From Collinsella sp. An307 (GTDB lineage: Bacteria; Actinomycetota; Coriobacteriia; Coriobacteriales; Coriobacteriaceae), in the NCBI RefSeq assembly GCF_002161805.1, contig NZ_NFIP01000007.1:1-64000 (forward strand): DNA of 64,000 bases, in the 5' to 3' direction. The notes beneath the pieces were generated by a model. It was not told the DNA's origin, searched no databases, and saw only the letters and a program-made list of their open reading frames with translations. This document shows, one piece after another, positions 13,188-22,708 of the stretch. A program made the translations under genes and the position numbers. Position 1 is the first letter of the stretch. Every line of letters begins with the position of its first letter.

Positions 13188-13985
13188 ATGCCTACACCTT
13201 CTCCGGCTCGCGTGCATGAGTGCACGGTCGTGAAAAACGAGCCGATCGCGCAGGACATCTTTGCCCTGCGCATTGCTTCTCCCGAGCTCGCGCGCATGCT
13301 CGAGCCCGGCCAATTCGTGGACATCGCCGTTCCGGGTAACGCCATGAGTCTTTTGCGCATCCCGCTGTCCTTTGCGGAGGCGGATGCTGAGGCCGGAACG
13401 ATCGATATCTGGTATGCCGTCGTGGGGGAGGGCACCGAGCGCCTTTCCCGCATGGAGCCCGGCGCCACCACCACGGTGCTCGGCCCCGGCGGCCACGGCT
13501 GGACCATCCCCGAGGGCTGCCGCCGCGCCCTGCTCGTCGCAGGCGGCATCGGTGTGCCCCCCATCCTCTGCCTTGCGCGCGAGCTCGCGCGTCGCAACAT
13601 CCCCTATACGGTCTGCGTCGGCGCCGCTTCGGCTGATCGCCTTGTGGGCGAGGCCGGGTTCGAGGCCGCCGGGTCGCCGGCCATCTCCATCGCGACCGAT
13701 GACGGCTCTGCCGGATACCACGGTTTTTGCACCGCCGCTGCCGAGCAGGTGCTCGAAACCGAGGGCGACGACTTCGATTACGTTGCCACCTGCGGTCCCG
13801 AGCCCATGATGGCAAAGGTCGCCGCCGCAGCAGAGCGCGCCGGAGTTGCGTGCGAGGCGTCCCTCGAGCGCATGATGAGCTGCGGTTTCGGTGCCTGCGC
13901 CACCTGCGCGGTCGAGACCAAAAGCGGTATGAAGGGCGCCTGCATGTGCGGCCCTGTCTTTGATGCAAAGGAGGTCGTCTGGTGA
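13188..13985 (+). CDS. pyrK: Dihydroorotate dehydrogenase electron transfer subunit
   Basis: 265-residue FAD and [2Fe-2S] subunit that passes electrons from PyrD to NAD. It has a ferredoxin-reductase-like FAD/NAD fold and a C-terminal cysteine cluster CGFGACATC...CMCGP for the iron-sulfur centre. AGAGGAGAG precedes ATG 13188. It overlaps pyrD by 4 bases, and the pairing identifies the downstream dehydrogenase as the NAD-linked class 1B type. Confidence 0.95.
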   Translation: MPTPSPARVHECTVVKNEPIAQDIFALRIASPELARMLEPGQFVDIAVPGNAMSLLRIPLSFAEADAEAGTIDIWYAVVGEGTERLSRMEPGATTTVLGPGGHGWTIPEGCRRALLVAGGIGVPPILCLARELARRNIPYTVCVGAASADRLVGEAGFEAAGSPAISIATDDGSAGYHGFCTAAAEQVLETEGDDFDYVATCGPEPMMAKVAAAAERAGVACEASLERMMSCGFGACATCAVETKSGMKGACMCGPVFDAKEVVW

Positions 13986-14905
13986 GCAGCGTGTCCATGG
14001 CCGTCGATTTCGCCGGCATACAGCTTAAGAACCCCATCAACACCGCTTCCGGCACCTTTGGGTTCGGTTGGCAGTTCCAGAACTTCTTCGACGTCTCCCG
14101 CCTCGGCGCCATCACCACCAAGGGATGCGCCGCCGAGCCGTGGCCGGGCAACCCCAAGCCCCGCATGACCGAGGTCCGCGGCGGCATGATGAACTCCGTC
14201 GGCCTCCAGAACCCCGGCGTGCGCGGTATGGTTGCCGAGTCCGGCGAGTTCCTCGCCGACCTCGCCTCCAAGGGCACGGCGGTGATCTGCCAGGTGGCGG
14301 GTCACTCCACGGCCGAGTACGTCGCCGCTCTCGAGCTCTTTGAGGATCTCTGCCCCTGGGCTGCGGCGTTCGAGCTTAACGTGAGCTGCCCCAACATCGA
14401 CCAGGGCGGCGCCGCTGCCGGCTCCACCCCCGAGGGCGCGGCCGAGGTCATGCGCGCTTGCCGTCCCATCACCAAGCGCCCGCTCCTCGTCAAGATGGCA
14501 CCCGTGCGCCTGCCCGAGATCGCCCGTGCGCTCGAGGCGGAGGGTGCCGACGGTCTTACGGTTATCAACTCCATCCCGGGCATGGCCATCGATGTCCACA
14601 CGCGCCGCTCCAAGGTCTCCAAGCCCACGGGCGGCCTTTCCGGTCCGCTCCTTCATCCCATTGCCGTCCGCATGGTCTGGGAGGTTGCCCAGGCCGTCGA
14701 CATCCCAATCTGCGGCGTCGGCGGCGTCACCTCTGGCGAGGATGCGGCCGAGTTCATTCTTGCCGGTGCGAGCGCCGTATCCGTTGGCATGGCGAGCTTC
14801 CCCGAGCCCGATGCGGCCGTTCGCATCTTGGGCGAGCTCGAGGCCTGGGCGGAGTCTCAGGGCGTACGTGACATCAACGAGTTGATTGGAGCCTTCGAAT
14901 GCTAG
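13982..14905 (+). CDS. pyrD: Dihydroorotate dehydrogenase, catalytic subunit (class 1B)
   Basis: 307-residue FMN enzyme oxidising dihydroorotate to orotate. It shows NPINTASGTFGFG near the N-terminus, the NVSCPN FMN/active-site region, and GVGGV near the phosphate site. Class 1B enzymes use a catalytic Cys and need PyrK, which is encoded immediately upstream. It starts at GTG 13982 inside the pyrK end and overlaps pyrF by 7 bases. Confidence 0.96.
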   Translation: MSSVSMAVDFAGIQLKNPINTASGTFGFGWQFQNFFDVSRLGAITTKGCAAEPWPGNPKPRMTEVRGGMMNSVGLQNPGVRGMVAESGEFLADLASKGTAVICQVAGHSTAEYVAALELFEDLCPWAAAFELNVSCPNIDQGGAAAGSTPEGAAEVMRACRPITKRPLLVKMAPVRLPEIARALEAEGADGLTVINSIPGMAIDVHTRRSKVSKPTGGLSGPLLHPIAVRMVWEVAQAVDIPICGVGGVTSGEDAAEFILAGASAVSVGMASFPEPDAAVRILGELEAWAESQGVRDINELIGAFEC

Positions 14906-15624
14906 AAGCAGATGCCCGCGAGCGTATCATGGTCGCGCTCGACTGCGACCGTGAGCGCGCCTTGGAGCTCGGCGACCTTCTCTCGGGCCGCGCGCGCTGG
15001 GTCAAGATCGGCATGACGCTCTTCTATGCCGAGGGCCCTGCTATCGTGCGTGCGTTCAAGGAGCGCGGTTTCAAGGTCTTTCTCGATCTCAAGTTCCACG
15101 ACATTCCGCACCAGGTAAGGGGCGCCGCTCGCTCCGCCGCCTTCACCGGCGCGGACCTGCTCACGGTTCACGGCCTCGGTGCCGGCGACATGCTCGCCGC
15201 TGCCTGCGAGGGTGCCCGTGAGGCGGCTGAGGCTACCGGCGCAGAGCGTGCCCGGGTCATTGCCATTACGGTACTCACGAGCATGAATGCCGAGGCGCTC
15301 GCCTCCATCGGCGTTACGGACGATATCGCTTCTGAGGCGCAGCGTTTGGCTACGCTTGCGCGCGAGCGCGGTGTGGACGGTGTGGTCTGTTCGCCTCAGG
15401 AGGCGCACGCCATGCGTGAACTTCTGGGTGAGGACGCGCTTGTGGTGACGCCGGGCGTTCGCCCCGCAGGAGCTGCGTTCGGAGACCAGAGCCGCGTTGC
15501 CACGCCCGCGTCCGCCATCGCCCAAGGAGCGTCCCATCTGGTCATCGGCAGGCCCATTACCGGCGCAAATGATCCCGCGGAGGCGTTTGAGGCCATCGTC
15601 ACGGAGCTTGTTCAGATGGCGTGA
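14899..15624 (+). CDS. pyrF: Orotidine 5'-phosphate decarboxylase
   Basis: Last step to UMP. 241 residues, TIM-barrel decarboxylase with the LDLKFHDIPHQV signature, where the Lys and Asp residues are catalytic, and a VTPGVRP phosphate loop. It ends the operon. The orotate phosphoribosyltransferase gene (pyrE), which makes its substrate, and carAB are not in this window. Confidence 0.96.
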   Translation: MLEADARERIMVALDCDRERALELGDLLSGRARWVKIGMTLFYAEGPAIVRAFKERGFKVFLDLKFHDIPHQVRGAARSAAFTGADLLTVHGLGAGDMLAAACEGAREAAEATGAERARVIAITVLTSMNAEALASIGVTDDIASEAQRLATLARERGVDGVVCSPQEAHAMRELLGEDALVVTPGVRPAGAAFGDQSRVATPASAIAQGASHLVIGRPITGANDPAEAFEAIVTELVQMA

Positions 15625-15728
15625 TTCGGAGTTACGGGCACCTTTGCCGCCCCCCCGGTACCAGCGCTTCTTACGCGCAGGTTCTATGGAGCAAGGGTGC
15701 CTAGCGGGCTAATTTCAGGCCTCTACGC

Positions 15729-15757
15729 TTGAACTTTGACCGCCGTTCGTCTAAGGT
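15729..15757 (+). promoter_or_regulatory. Predicted promoter of mihF-gmk-rpoZ-thiI
   Basis: TTGAAC (15729-15734), a 17-base spacer and TAAGGT (15752-15757). It predicts a start near 15764 and an 80-base leader before mihF. This region is less GC-rich than its flanks. Confidence 0.4.
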
Positions 15758-15843
15758 ATGTATCCGGTCGTTGGTTGACGTGCGAAAACGTTACGTTCAA
15801 CCTGCTAAACGGTTTATTGTTCCACGATATTTTGGAGGTTCAC

Positions 15844-16152
15844 ATGGCGCTCCCTCAGCTCACCGATGAGCAGCGCAAGGCCGCTCTCGAGAAGGCAGCA
15901 GCCGCCCGTCACGCTCGTGCCGAGCTTCGTGAAAAGATCAAGAAGGGCGAGGTTTCCCTCGACTCCGTCCTCAACTCCGAGGATCCCATCGCTTCTCGCA
16001 TGAAGGTCTCGACCCTCATTGAGTCGCTCCCCGGCTACGGCAAGGCCAAGGCTGCCAAGATCATGGACGAGCTGGGCATCTCCGCCACGCGTCGCGTCCA
16101 GGGCCTCGGCGTCCGTCAGCGCGAGCAGCTGCTCGAGGCTCTCACCAAGTAA
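15844..16152 (+). CDS. mihF: Integration host factor, actinobacterial type (mIHF)
   Basis: 102-residue nucleoid protein of the mycobacterial IHF family, not related to proteobacterial IHF. It has the family's basic helical N-terminus and a helix-two-turn-helix around LPGYGKAKAAKIMDELGI, then RRVQGLG. TTTGGAGG at about 15831 and the conserved N-terminus select ATG 15844 over the longer frame from 15736, which would include the promoter. The mihF-gmk-rpoZ order is characteristic of actinobacteria and helps place the organism. Confidence 0.95.
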   Translation: MALPQLTDEQRKAALEKAAAARHARAELREKIKKGEVSLDSVLNSEDPIASRMKVSTLIESLPGYGKAKAAKIMDELGISATRRVQGLGVRQREQLLEALTK

Positions 16153-16722
16153 GTGAGCCGTTTGACGTCTAAACTGTTCGTCATCTCGGGACCGTCAGGT
16201 GCGGGCAAGGGAACGCTTGTGGCACGTGTGCGTGCCGAGCTCCCGAGCTTGGGCCTGACGGTTTCGGCTACCACGCGTTCTCCGCGCGAGGGAGAGGTTG
16301 ACGGGGTCAACTACTACTTCCTCAGCAAGGAGGAGTTCGAGCGCCGCGCCAACGCCGGCGAGTTTGTCGAGTGGGCGCACGTCCACGGCAACTGCTACGG
16401 CACGCTGGTGAGCGAGGTGCGCGGCAAGCTCGATTCTGGCTCGTCGCTTATTTTGGAGATTGACGTGCAGGGAGCCCTCCAGGTTAAGGAGCGGTTCCCC
16501 GATGCCGTCCTCATCTTCATCAAGCCCCCGTCGCTAGCGGTCTTGCGCGAGCGCCTCGTCGGCCGTGGAACCGAGTCGCCCGAGATGGTCGAGCTGCGCC
16601 TTTCCAACGCGGAGAGCGAGCTTGCCTTGGCAGATCGCTACGACGAGGTTCTCGTCAACGACGATCTTGACCAAGCGGTTGCAGAGCTCTCCCGTATCAT
16701 TCGTTCGTATGAGAGGAACTGA
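16153..16722 (+). CDS. gmk: Guanylate kinase
   Basis: Phosphorylates GMP to GDP. 189 residues with P-loop SGPSGAGKGT at the N-terminus and the GMP-binding region including TTRSPREGEVDGVNYYF. GTG at 16153 directly follows the mihF stop. It is placed before rpoZ as in many Gram-positive bacteria. Confidence 0.96.
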   Translation: MSRLTSKLFVISGPSGAGKGTLVARVRAELPSLGLTVSATTRSPREGEVDGVNYYFLSKEEFERRANAGEFVEWAHVHGNCYGTLVSEVRGKLDSGSSLILEIDVQGALQVKERFPDAVLIFIKPPSLAVLRERLVGRGTESPEMVELRLSNAESELALADRYDEVLVNDDLDQAVAELSRIIRSYERN

Positions 16723-16728
16723 GGTCCC

Positions 16729-17010
16729 GTGTCTGTTGTCAACCCGCCTATCGATGAGCTGCTCGAGAAGACCGACAACAATCGCTTCCTTCTCGCCGCG
16801 CTCGCTTCCAAGCGTGCCAGCGACATCAACAGCATGCTCCGCGGCCAGCACAACCGCGTCCTCGCGGTGACCGACATCGACGACATCACCGTGGCGCTGT
16901 CCGGCGAGGACACGATCTCGATGGCTATGGAGGAGATCGTCGACGGCGATATCTCCTACAATGAGGACCGCTACGAGGCCGCCCTCGGCCACAAGGTGGC
17001 TGACGCGTAA
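16729..17010 (+). CDS. rpoZ: DNA-directed RNA polymerase omega subunit
   Basis: 93-residue polymerase assembly subunit. It shows the conserved N-terminal region with NRFLLAALASKRA, matching the yxLvxxaxkRAr motif of omega, and an acidic C-terminal half. It starts at GTG 16729, with GAGAGGAAC and GAGG upstream. Its position directly after gmk strengthens the call. Confidence 0.9.
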   Translation: MSVVNPPIDELLEKTDNNRFLLAALASKRASDINSMLRGQHNRVLAVTDIDDITVALSGEDTISMAMEEIVDGDISYNEDRYEAALGHKVADA

Positions 17011-17014
17011 ACCC

Positions 17015-18244
17015 ATGGCCAGTCGAGTCTGCTTGGTCCACTACCATGAGGTGGGCCTCAAGGGTAAGAACCGTGCCCACTTCGAGCGTATCCTCATGGA
17101 TTCCATCAAGGCGGCCTGTGCCGCCTTTTCCATCTCCTGCGTCACGCGCATCTCCGGTCATATCCTGGTGACCTTCTCGCGCGCGGAGGACGTGTCCTCC
17201 GCTTTTGAGGTCATCCGCAAGGTTCCCGGTGTGGCGCGCGTGTCCCTTGCGTATCACACCAACCGCGAGCCCGATGAGTACGGGCGCGCCGCCATTCGCG
17301 CCCTGAGTGAGGCGGGGGGTTTTGAGACCTTCAAGGTGAGCGCCAAGAGGTCGAACACCGATTACCCGCTTACCTCGATGGATCTTAACCGCCAGGTGGG
17401 CGAGGTTCTTTGCGAGGCCTTTCCCGACAAGAAAGTCAAGATGCGCGACCCCGATGTCACGGTGAACGTGCTCGTCGTGCAGGGCAGCGTCTACGTCTAC
17501 GCTCGTTCCGAGCGCGGCGTGGGCGGTCTGCCCGTGGGCAGTGCCGGCAAGGTGGTCACCCTGCTCTCGTCGGGCATCGATTCGCCCGTCGCCACGTGGA
17601 TGCTCGCTCGCCGCGGCGCGGTCTGCGTACCCGTGCACTTCTCCGGCCGTCCCCAGACGGCGGATACGAGCGAGTATCTCTGCCAAGACATCATCGCGGC
17701 CCTTGCGCCCGCTATCCAGATCGGCAGGCTCTACGTCGTGCCCTTCGGCGACTGCCAGCGCGAGATCTCGCTTGCCTGCCCGAGCGATCTGCGCGTCATC
17801 ATGTACCGTCGCGTCATGTACGCCGTTGCCGAGCGCATCGCCAAGATCGAGGGGGCAAAGGCGATCGTCACCGGCGAGAGCTTGGGTCAGGTCGCTTCGC
17901 AGACGCTCGAGAACATCATGGCGGTCAACGAGGTGGTCGATATTCCGGTGTTCCGTCCGCTTATCGGCTCCGATAAGCAGGAGATTATCGCCCGCGCTGA
18001 GGCAATCGGCACCTATGAGATTTCCTGCGAGACGGCTCCCGACTGCTGCACGCTGTTCATGCCCTGCAAGCCCGAGACGCACGCCAAGCTCGATGCCGTC
18101 CACGCTGCGTGGGACCTGTTTGACCATGAGGCCATGATCGAGCATCTGGTTGACGCCGTCGAGTACATCGACTTTGAAAGCGGGTCCTACAAGCCGCCGC
18201 GCATGCTGCGCGAGCGCCACGCCGAGCTCGCACCCAGGGGATAG
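17015..18244 (+). CDS. thiI: tRNA 4-thiouridine synthase / thiamine sulfurtransferase ThiI
   Basis: 409 residues: ferredoxin-like and THUMP RNA-binding domains (about 1-170), then an adenylating PP-loop domain with the SSGIDSPVATWM signature. It has no C-terminal rhodanese domain, like the B. subtilis protein, so a separate cysteine desulfurase must give it sulfur. It makes s4U at tRNA position 8. ATG 17015 is 5 bases after the rpoZ stop and begins the conserved region; the frame upstream to 16961 overlaps rpoZ. Confidence 0.93.
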   Translation: MASRVCLVHYHEVGLKGKNRAHFERILMDSIKAACAAFSISCVTRISGHILVTFSRAEDVSSAFEVIRKVPGVARVSLAYHTNREPDEYGRAAIRALSEAGGFETFKVSAKRSNTDYPLTSMDLNRQVGEVLCEAFPDKKVKMRDPDVTVNVLVVQGSVYVYARSERGVGGLPVGSAGKVVTLLSSGIDSPVATWMLARRGAVCVPVHFSGRPQTADTSEYLCQDIIAALAPAIQIGRLYVVPFGDCQREISLACPSDLRVIMYRRVMYAVAERIAKIEGAKAIVTGESLGQVASQTLENIMAVNEVVDIPVFRPLIGSDKQEIIARAEAIGTYEISCETAPDCCTLFMPCKPETHAKLDAVHAAWDLFDHEAMIEHLVDAVEYIDFESGSYKPPRMLRERHAELAPRG

Positions 18245-18451
18245 GCACCTAGCGGGTAGGCCTTCGCGATTCCTCCACAAATTGCGCCCCTGAGAACAAG
18301 TCGAAGCCGCTTTGTCAAATGCCGAGGTAGCATCGGCCAAAAGAAAGCGCTGGTCAGAAGCGTGTCAGACATTCGTTAGACCGTGCGCGAAAACCTGATT
18401 TTGTCGCCCCTTCGGCCGTGTCCCCCATGAGAGGATGCGGTCGAGGGGGCG

Positions 18452-19207
18452 ATGCGTATGGCACAGGCGGCGCGGCGCTCGCGGTTGCGCGAGCTCATGT
18501 TCACGATGGTTGGGGGAGGAGCGGGCACAGGCGGGCTCGGGGCTATCACGGTTGCGGCAGCGGTTCTCTGCGTGCTTGCGGCGGCTGCCCTCGGCATGGG
18601 GTTCGGCACAGCTCGTGGGGTTCTGATCGAGCGGAGCTCGGGGGACGGCGTTTCTGCCGCAGTGTCGATGGAAGACGTTGATTCTGAGTCGGACGACACT
18701 CGTCAGCAGGGCGATGATGACGATGCCGCGACGGACGCTGCGCATGATGAGGCCGATGAGGATGCAGCGACCGTTACGGTGGACGTGAGCGGGGCGGTTG
18801 CGACGCCGAGCGTGGTGACGCTTGCAGAGGGGTCGCGCGTGGCGGACGCCATCGATGCCGCCGGTGGTGCCCTTCCCGAGGCGGACCTTGCCCAGCTGAA
18901 CCGTGCGGCGCGCCTGACCGATGGGGAGAAGGTCCACGTCCCCATCACGGGCGAGCAGGCGGCCGGGGCGGCTGGGACCGCCGCGGACTCTGTGGAAACA
19001 GGAGCCGTAACCCAGCAACTCATCAACATCAACACCGCCACCGAGGCGGAGCTCGACGTCTTGCCCGGTGTTGGGCCCTCGACCGCCGAGGCAATCGTTG
19101 CGGACCGCGAGGAGAACGGGCCCTTCTCGACTATCGAGGACCTGATGCGCGTGAGTGGTATCGGAGAGAAGAAGTTCGAGAAGCTTGCGGGGCAGATATG
19201 CGTGTGA
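18452..19207 (+). CDS. comEA: Competence DNA-binding protein ComEA
   Basis: 251 residues: a membrane segment at about 30-50, an acidic low-complexity stretch, an SLBB domain (about 108-165) and two helix-hairpin-helix motifs at the C-terminus (NINTATEAELDVLPGVGPS... VSGIGEKKFEKL). It binds incoming double-stranded DNA outside the membrane during natural transformation and overlaps comEC by 10 bases, the standard pairing. The 207-base gap upstream holds no clear gene. An in-frame ATG at 18458 is an alternative start. Confidence 0.93.
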   Translation: MRMAQAARRSRLRELMFTMVGGGAGTGGLGAITVAAAVLCVLAAAALGMGFGTARGVLIERSSGDGVSAAVSMEDVDSESDDTRQQGDDDDAATDAAHDEADEDAATVTVDVSGAVATPSVVTLAEGSRVADAIDAAGGALPEADLAQLNRAARLTDGEKVHVPITGEQAAGAAGTAADSVETGAVTQQLININTATEAELDVLPGVGPSTAEAIVADREENGPFSTIEDLMRVSGIGEKKFEKLAGQICV

Positions 19208-21564
19208 GGGCACCGGGCGAAGAGATCGCGCTGCCACCGCGGCAGATGCTACCGCCCTCCGCCTGGGGTGCGGCGGGTGCGCTCGCGGCATCGGCGCTTC
19301 TGATGCAGGCCGGATGGTGCGGATTCTCCGGGGCGGGGGAGCGCGTCGACCCCGGCCTTATCATGGCGGGGGCGCTCGGCCTCGCGATTGCTGGGCTTGC
19401 GGCGCGAGCTGTTTGCAAACGGGGTCTCTTCAGGTCCTGTCTTGTGTGGTGCCTTGTCGGCGTCACCATCGGCTGCGCATCGTCCGCGGCGGGCATTGCG
19501 CGACGGGATGCCGAGTATAGGGAGGTGCGGTCCCTGCCGATAAGTGCACGCATCATCTGCGTGCGCGGCGATCCATCGGTGGGCGCCTACGGCGCCCTCT
19601 CAGATGCCGACGTGCTGACGGATACGGGGGAGCGGATCGCATCGGTCGCCTTCAGCTCTGAGGAGCCCTATGCAGCTGCCACGAAGCTTACTCTGGTCGG
19701 CCGCGTGAGCCCGCTTTCGGATGATGAGTGGGGCCGAGGCAGGTACATGTCGGGGCTTATCGCCGAGGTGGATGAGGTAAAGCGCATGAGCTCCCGTTCG
19801 GAGACGCCCGGTCCCATCGAGGGTGTCCGACAGGCTGTCCTCGACGCGATGGAGCCGCAAGGGGACGAGGCGCGGGCGCTTGTTGCGGGAATCGTGTGCG
19901 GCAGAACGACGGAGCTCGCGGACACCGCGGCGGAGGAGGCGTTCTCCGTAACGGGCACGACGCACCTCGTCGCGGTCTCGGGCAGTCATCTCGCGCTCAT
20001 CTCCGCGCTCGTGGGAGGTGCGTTCATCGCGCTCGGCGTGCGCCCGGTCTTCCGTCTCGGGGCAATGGCTGTCCTTATGGGCGCCTACGTCGTCTTCACC
20101 GGCTGCGCCCCCTCGGCGGTGCGCTCGTTTGTGATGGTCGTCGCCGACATGGTCGCACGTGCTCTCGGGCGCCGCCCGCACGGGCCGTCTGGGCTCGCGC
20201 TCGCCGTGATGGCCCTCGTAGCTGCAGATGCCGGCGTCGTCTACGACCTTGGGTTCCAGCTCTCTGCTGGGAGCGTCCTGTTCATCCAGCTGTTCTTCCG
20301 CTACCTGGAGGCGGCGCTCGAGCGTATCGGCCTTCCCCGGGTGGTGTGCGAGCCCCTCGCGCTCACGCTGTCGGCTCAATGGGCGACGATTCCCATCACC
20401 GCGCCCGTCTTTGGTGAGGTATCGCTTGTTTCGCCCCTCGCTAACCTCCTGCTAGGCCCGGTCATGAGTGCGCTGCTCGTCTGCGGCGTCATCAGCGCGC
20501 CTCTGGCAGCGGTCCTTCCTTTTGCCGACCTCGTACTTGCTCCCGCCACGCTTCTTGCGCGCGCCTCGATCTTCATCGCAGAGCTCTGCTCCTGCCTGCC
20601 CGGCGCCACCGCCGCTCTCGACCCTGAGGGCACGGGCGGCACGCTTGCCCTATGGGCCTATGGTGCCGCGGCGGTGGTCTACCTTCTCTGGCGCTTGCCG
20701 ACCGGAGCGTTCCTGAGGACGGCGGCTCTGGTTCTAGCCGCGGTGGCGCTGGTGCGCGCGGCGGGTGCCTTCTTTTTCGCACCGGCTTCCATCGTCGTCA
20801 TGGACGTGGGGCAGGCCGACGCCATCCTCATCCGCGAGGGCCCGCAGGCGGTGTTGGTCGATGCCGGCGTCGACGATGCAGTGGTGGGGGCCCTTGCGCG
20901 GCAAGGGGTGATGAGACTTGACGCGGTGGTGGTGACGCACTGGGACTCCGACCACTGGGGCGGTCTTCCCGCGGTGCTCTCCCGGTTCTCTGTGGGATGC
21001 CTCATCGTTGCGGAAGGGGCAGACGACGCGGTGCCCGATGAGGTCGTAGCCGACGGCGACCTTCCCATCAAAACCGTTCAGCAGGGCGACGCGTTTTCCG
21101 TTGGCCGTTTCATCTGCACGGCGGTGTGGCCGCTCGCCTCTGTAGAGGGAACCGAGAACGAGGACTCCCTTTGCCTCGCTGTGCGCTACGGAGAGGCTTC
21201 GGCGTCGCTTACGGCCCTTTTGACCGGCGACGCCGAGTGTGCGGAGGTCTCTCAGATCGTCGACGACGTGGGCGATATCGATGTGATCAAGCTCGGTCAT
21301 CACGGATCGGCCGCCTCGGTAGACGACGCCCTTCTGGATGAGTTGGACCCCGAGGTCGCAGTGGCTTCGGCGGGCGAGGGGAACCGCTACGGGCATCCGA
21401 GTGAGGAGGCCATCGAGATCGTGCGCCGGGCGGACTGCGCGTTTCTGTGCACGTATGACGCAGGAGATGTGTGCATTCAGCCGACCACGGCGGGGTATGA
21501 GGTCAAGACGCAGCGCCAGCCTATGCGTTATCCCGTTTATGCGCAGACGGCGCTGGGGGAGTAG
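19198..21564 (+). CDS. comEC: Competence DNA uptake channel ComEC/Rec2
   Basis: 788-residue membrane channel importing single-stranded DNA. It has N-terminal membrane segments and an OB-like DUF4131 region, the multi-helix Competence domain in the middle, and a C-terminal metallo-beta-lactamase domain with THWDSDHWGG and LGHHGS metal motifs that may degrade one strand. All three domains are intact. The gene could therefore be functional; pilus and ComF genes are not in this window. Confidence 0.95.
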   Translation: MRVRAPGEEIALPPRQMLPPSAWGAAGALAASALLMQAGWCGFSGAGERVDPGLIMAGALGLAIAGLAARAVCKRGLFRSCLVWCLVGVTIGCASSAAGIARRDAEYREVRSLPISARIICVRGDPSVGAYGALSDADVLTDTGERIASVAFSSEEPYAAATKLTLVGRVSPLSDDEWGRGRYMSGLIAEVDEVKRMSSRSETPGPIEGVRQAVLDAMEPQGDEARALVAGIVCGRTTELADTAAEEAFSVTGTTHLVAVSGSHLALISALVGGAFIALGVRPVFRLGAMAVLMGAYVVFTGCAPSAVRSFVMVVADMVARALGRRPHGPSGLALAVMALVAADAGVVYDLGFQLSAGSVLFIQLFFRYLEAALERIGLPRVVCEPLALTLSAQWATIPITAPVFGEVSLVSPLANLLLGPVMSALLVCGVISAPLAAVLPFADLVLAPATLLARASIFIAELCSCLPGATAALDPEGTGGTLALWAYGAAAVVYLLWRLPTGAFLRTAALVLAAVALVRAAGAFFFAPASIVVMDVGQADAILIREGPQAVLVDAGVDDAVVGALARQGVMRLDAVVVTHWDSDHWGGLPAVLSRFSVGCLIVAEGADDAVPDEVVADGDLPIKTVQQGDAFSVGRFICTAVWPLASVEGTENEDSLCLAVRYGEASASLTALLTGDAECAEVSQIVDDVGDIDVIKLGHHGSAASVDDALLDELDPEVAVASAGEGNRYGHPSEEAIEIVRRADCAFLCTYDAGDVCIQPTTAGYEVKTQRQPMRYPVYAQTALGE

Positions 21565-21567
21565 AAT
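21562..21567 (+). promoter_or_regulatory. Predicted -10 of holA
   Basis: TAGAAT overlaps the comEC stop codon. It would give a start near 21574 and a short leader ending in GAGAGGAG before the GTG of holA. No clear -35 is visible. Confidence 0.35.
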
Positions 21568-21611
21568 GGGCTGCACGCAAGCGTATCGACTACCGACCGA
21601 GAGGAGCCCTC

Positions 21612-22574
21612 GTGGCCGAACAAGCCCTGCTGCCTGCCTACCTCGCCGTCGGCACCGACGAGGTCAAGCGCGACACCGCCGTCTCCCGTCTGAAGGACCG
21701 CCTCGCCCGCACGGGCATGGCAGACTTCAACCTCGACGAGCGCGACATGACGCGCGAGCAGGACCTCGATGCCATCCTCTCGTCGCTCAATACCTACCCC
21801 ATGGGTGCGGACTTTCGCCTGGTCATCCTCGAGGGGTGCGACCGTCTCGCGGAGAGCGTGCGCGAGGCGCTCGTGACCTACCTCGCCAACCCCGCAGAGA
21901 CCACCTGCCTTCTTATGACCGCGGGCTCCCTTGCCAAGAGCACCCGCCTGTACAAAGCGGTGGCAAAGCTCGGCAAGCAGGCTATCATCGACTGCGGTGC
22001 CAAGAAGGGGAGAGACCTCCCCGTCCTGGTGCAGGGCATGGCGCGCCATCACGGCAAGACGATGGGTCTCGATGCGGCGGAGGAGCTCATCGCACGCGCC
22101 GGCGACAACACGCGCATGCTCGACAATGAGCTCAAGAAGCTTTCGGAGATGGTCGAGGCGCTCGAGATTTGCCGTGCGGACGTGGAGCGCTATGTTGTGC
22201 GCACCGCCGAGGTGAAGCCCTGGGACTTTCTGAACGCGGTCTCTGCGCGCGATGCGGCTCGTGCGCTTGAGCTCTACCGCTTGCAACCGCCCAAGACCGA
22301 GATGCGCCTCTACGCGCTTCTGTGCACCCGTTTGCGCGAGCTTATCTGCGCCAAGGCGCTCGACGAGCGCGGGCAGGGGCGCGAGCTCGCCGCGACGCTC
22401 GGCCTCCAGGCGTGGCAGGTGCGCAACCACCTCACGTGGGCGAGGAAGTTCTCCCGCGCTGAGCTCGAGGATGCGCTGAGAAGCGCCGTCGAGGTGGAGT
22501 CTGCCCTCAAGGGCTCGCGCGACTCCGAGGTGGCGTTCACCCAATGGGTCGTGAAGCTTGCGGGGAGACGGTGA
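21612..22574 (+). CDS. holA: DNA polymerase III delta subunit
   Basis: 320-residue clamp-loader subunit that opens the sliding clamp. The three-domain delta layout is recognisable, with the N-terminal LPAYLAVGTDEVKRD region and a C-terminal helical collar domain. GTG 21612 has a ribosome site GAGAGGAG. The comEA-comEC-holA-rpsT order is widely conserved in Gram-positive bacteria and supports the assignment despite low sequence conservation in the family. Confidence 0.92.
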   Translation: MAEQALLPAYLAVGTDEVKRDTAVSRLKDRLARTGMADFNLDERDMTREQDLDAILSSLNTYPMGADFRLVILEGCDRLAESVREALVTYLANPAETTCLLMTAGSLAKSTRLYKAVAKLGKQAIIDCGAKKGRDLPVLVQGMARHHGKTMGLDAAEELIARAGDNTRMLDNELKKLSEMVEALEICRADVERYVVRTAEVKPWDFLNAVSARDAARALELYRLQPPKTEMRLYALLCTRLRELICAKALDERGQGRELAATLGLQAWQVRNHLTWARKFSRAELEDALRSAVEVESALKGSRDSEVAFTQWVVKLAGRR

Positions 22575-22621
22575 GAGGCCCGTTTTTCACAGCATCAACA
22601 CTTCCGCAGGTAGCGCACTTG

Positions 22622-22630
22622 TGCTAGACT
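22622..22630 (+). promoter_or_regulatory. Extended -10 promoter of rpsT
   Basis: TGCTAGACT is an extended -10, giving a start near 22637 and a leader of about 70 bases before the GTG of rpsT. The same TGn form is used before ileS and nrdR in this window. Confidence 0.45.
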
Positions 22631-22708
22631 TACCGCTTGTGTGACCTCACCGTGTCTCAGAGGCCCGGATAACGAACAGATCTTGAAGATCGAAAGGAAC
22701 CAAAGAAA

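Noticed and set aside
16925-18340. 471-residue reverse-strand open frame opposite thiI
   Set aside because: Antisense shadow of thiI; no motifs.
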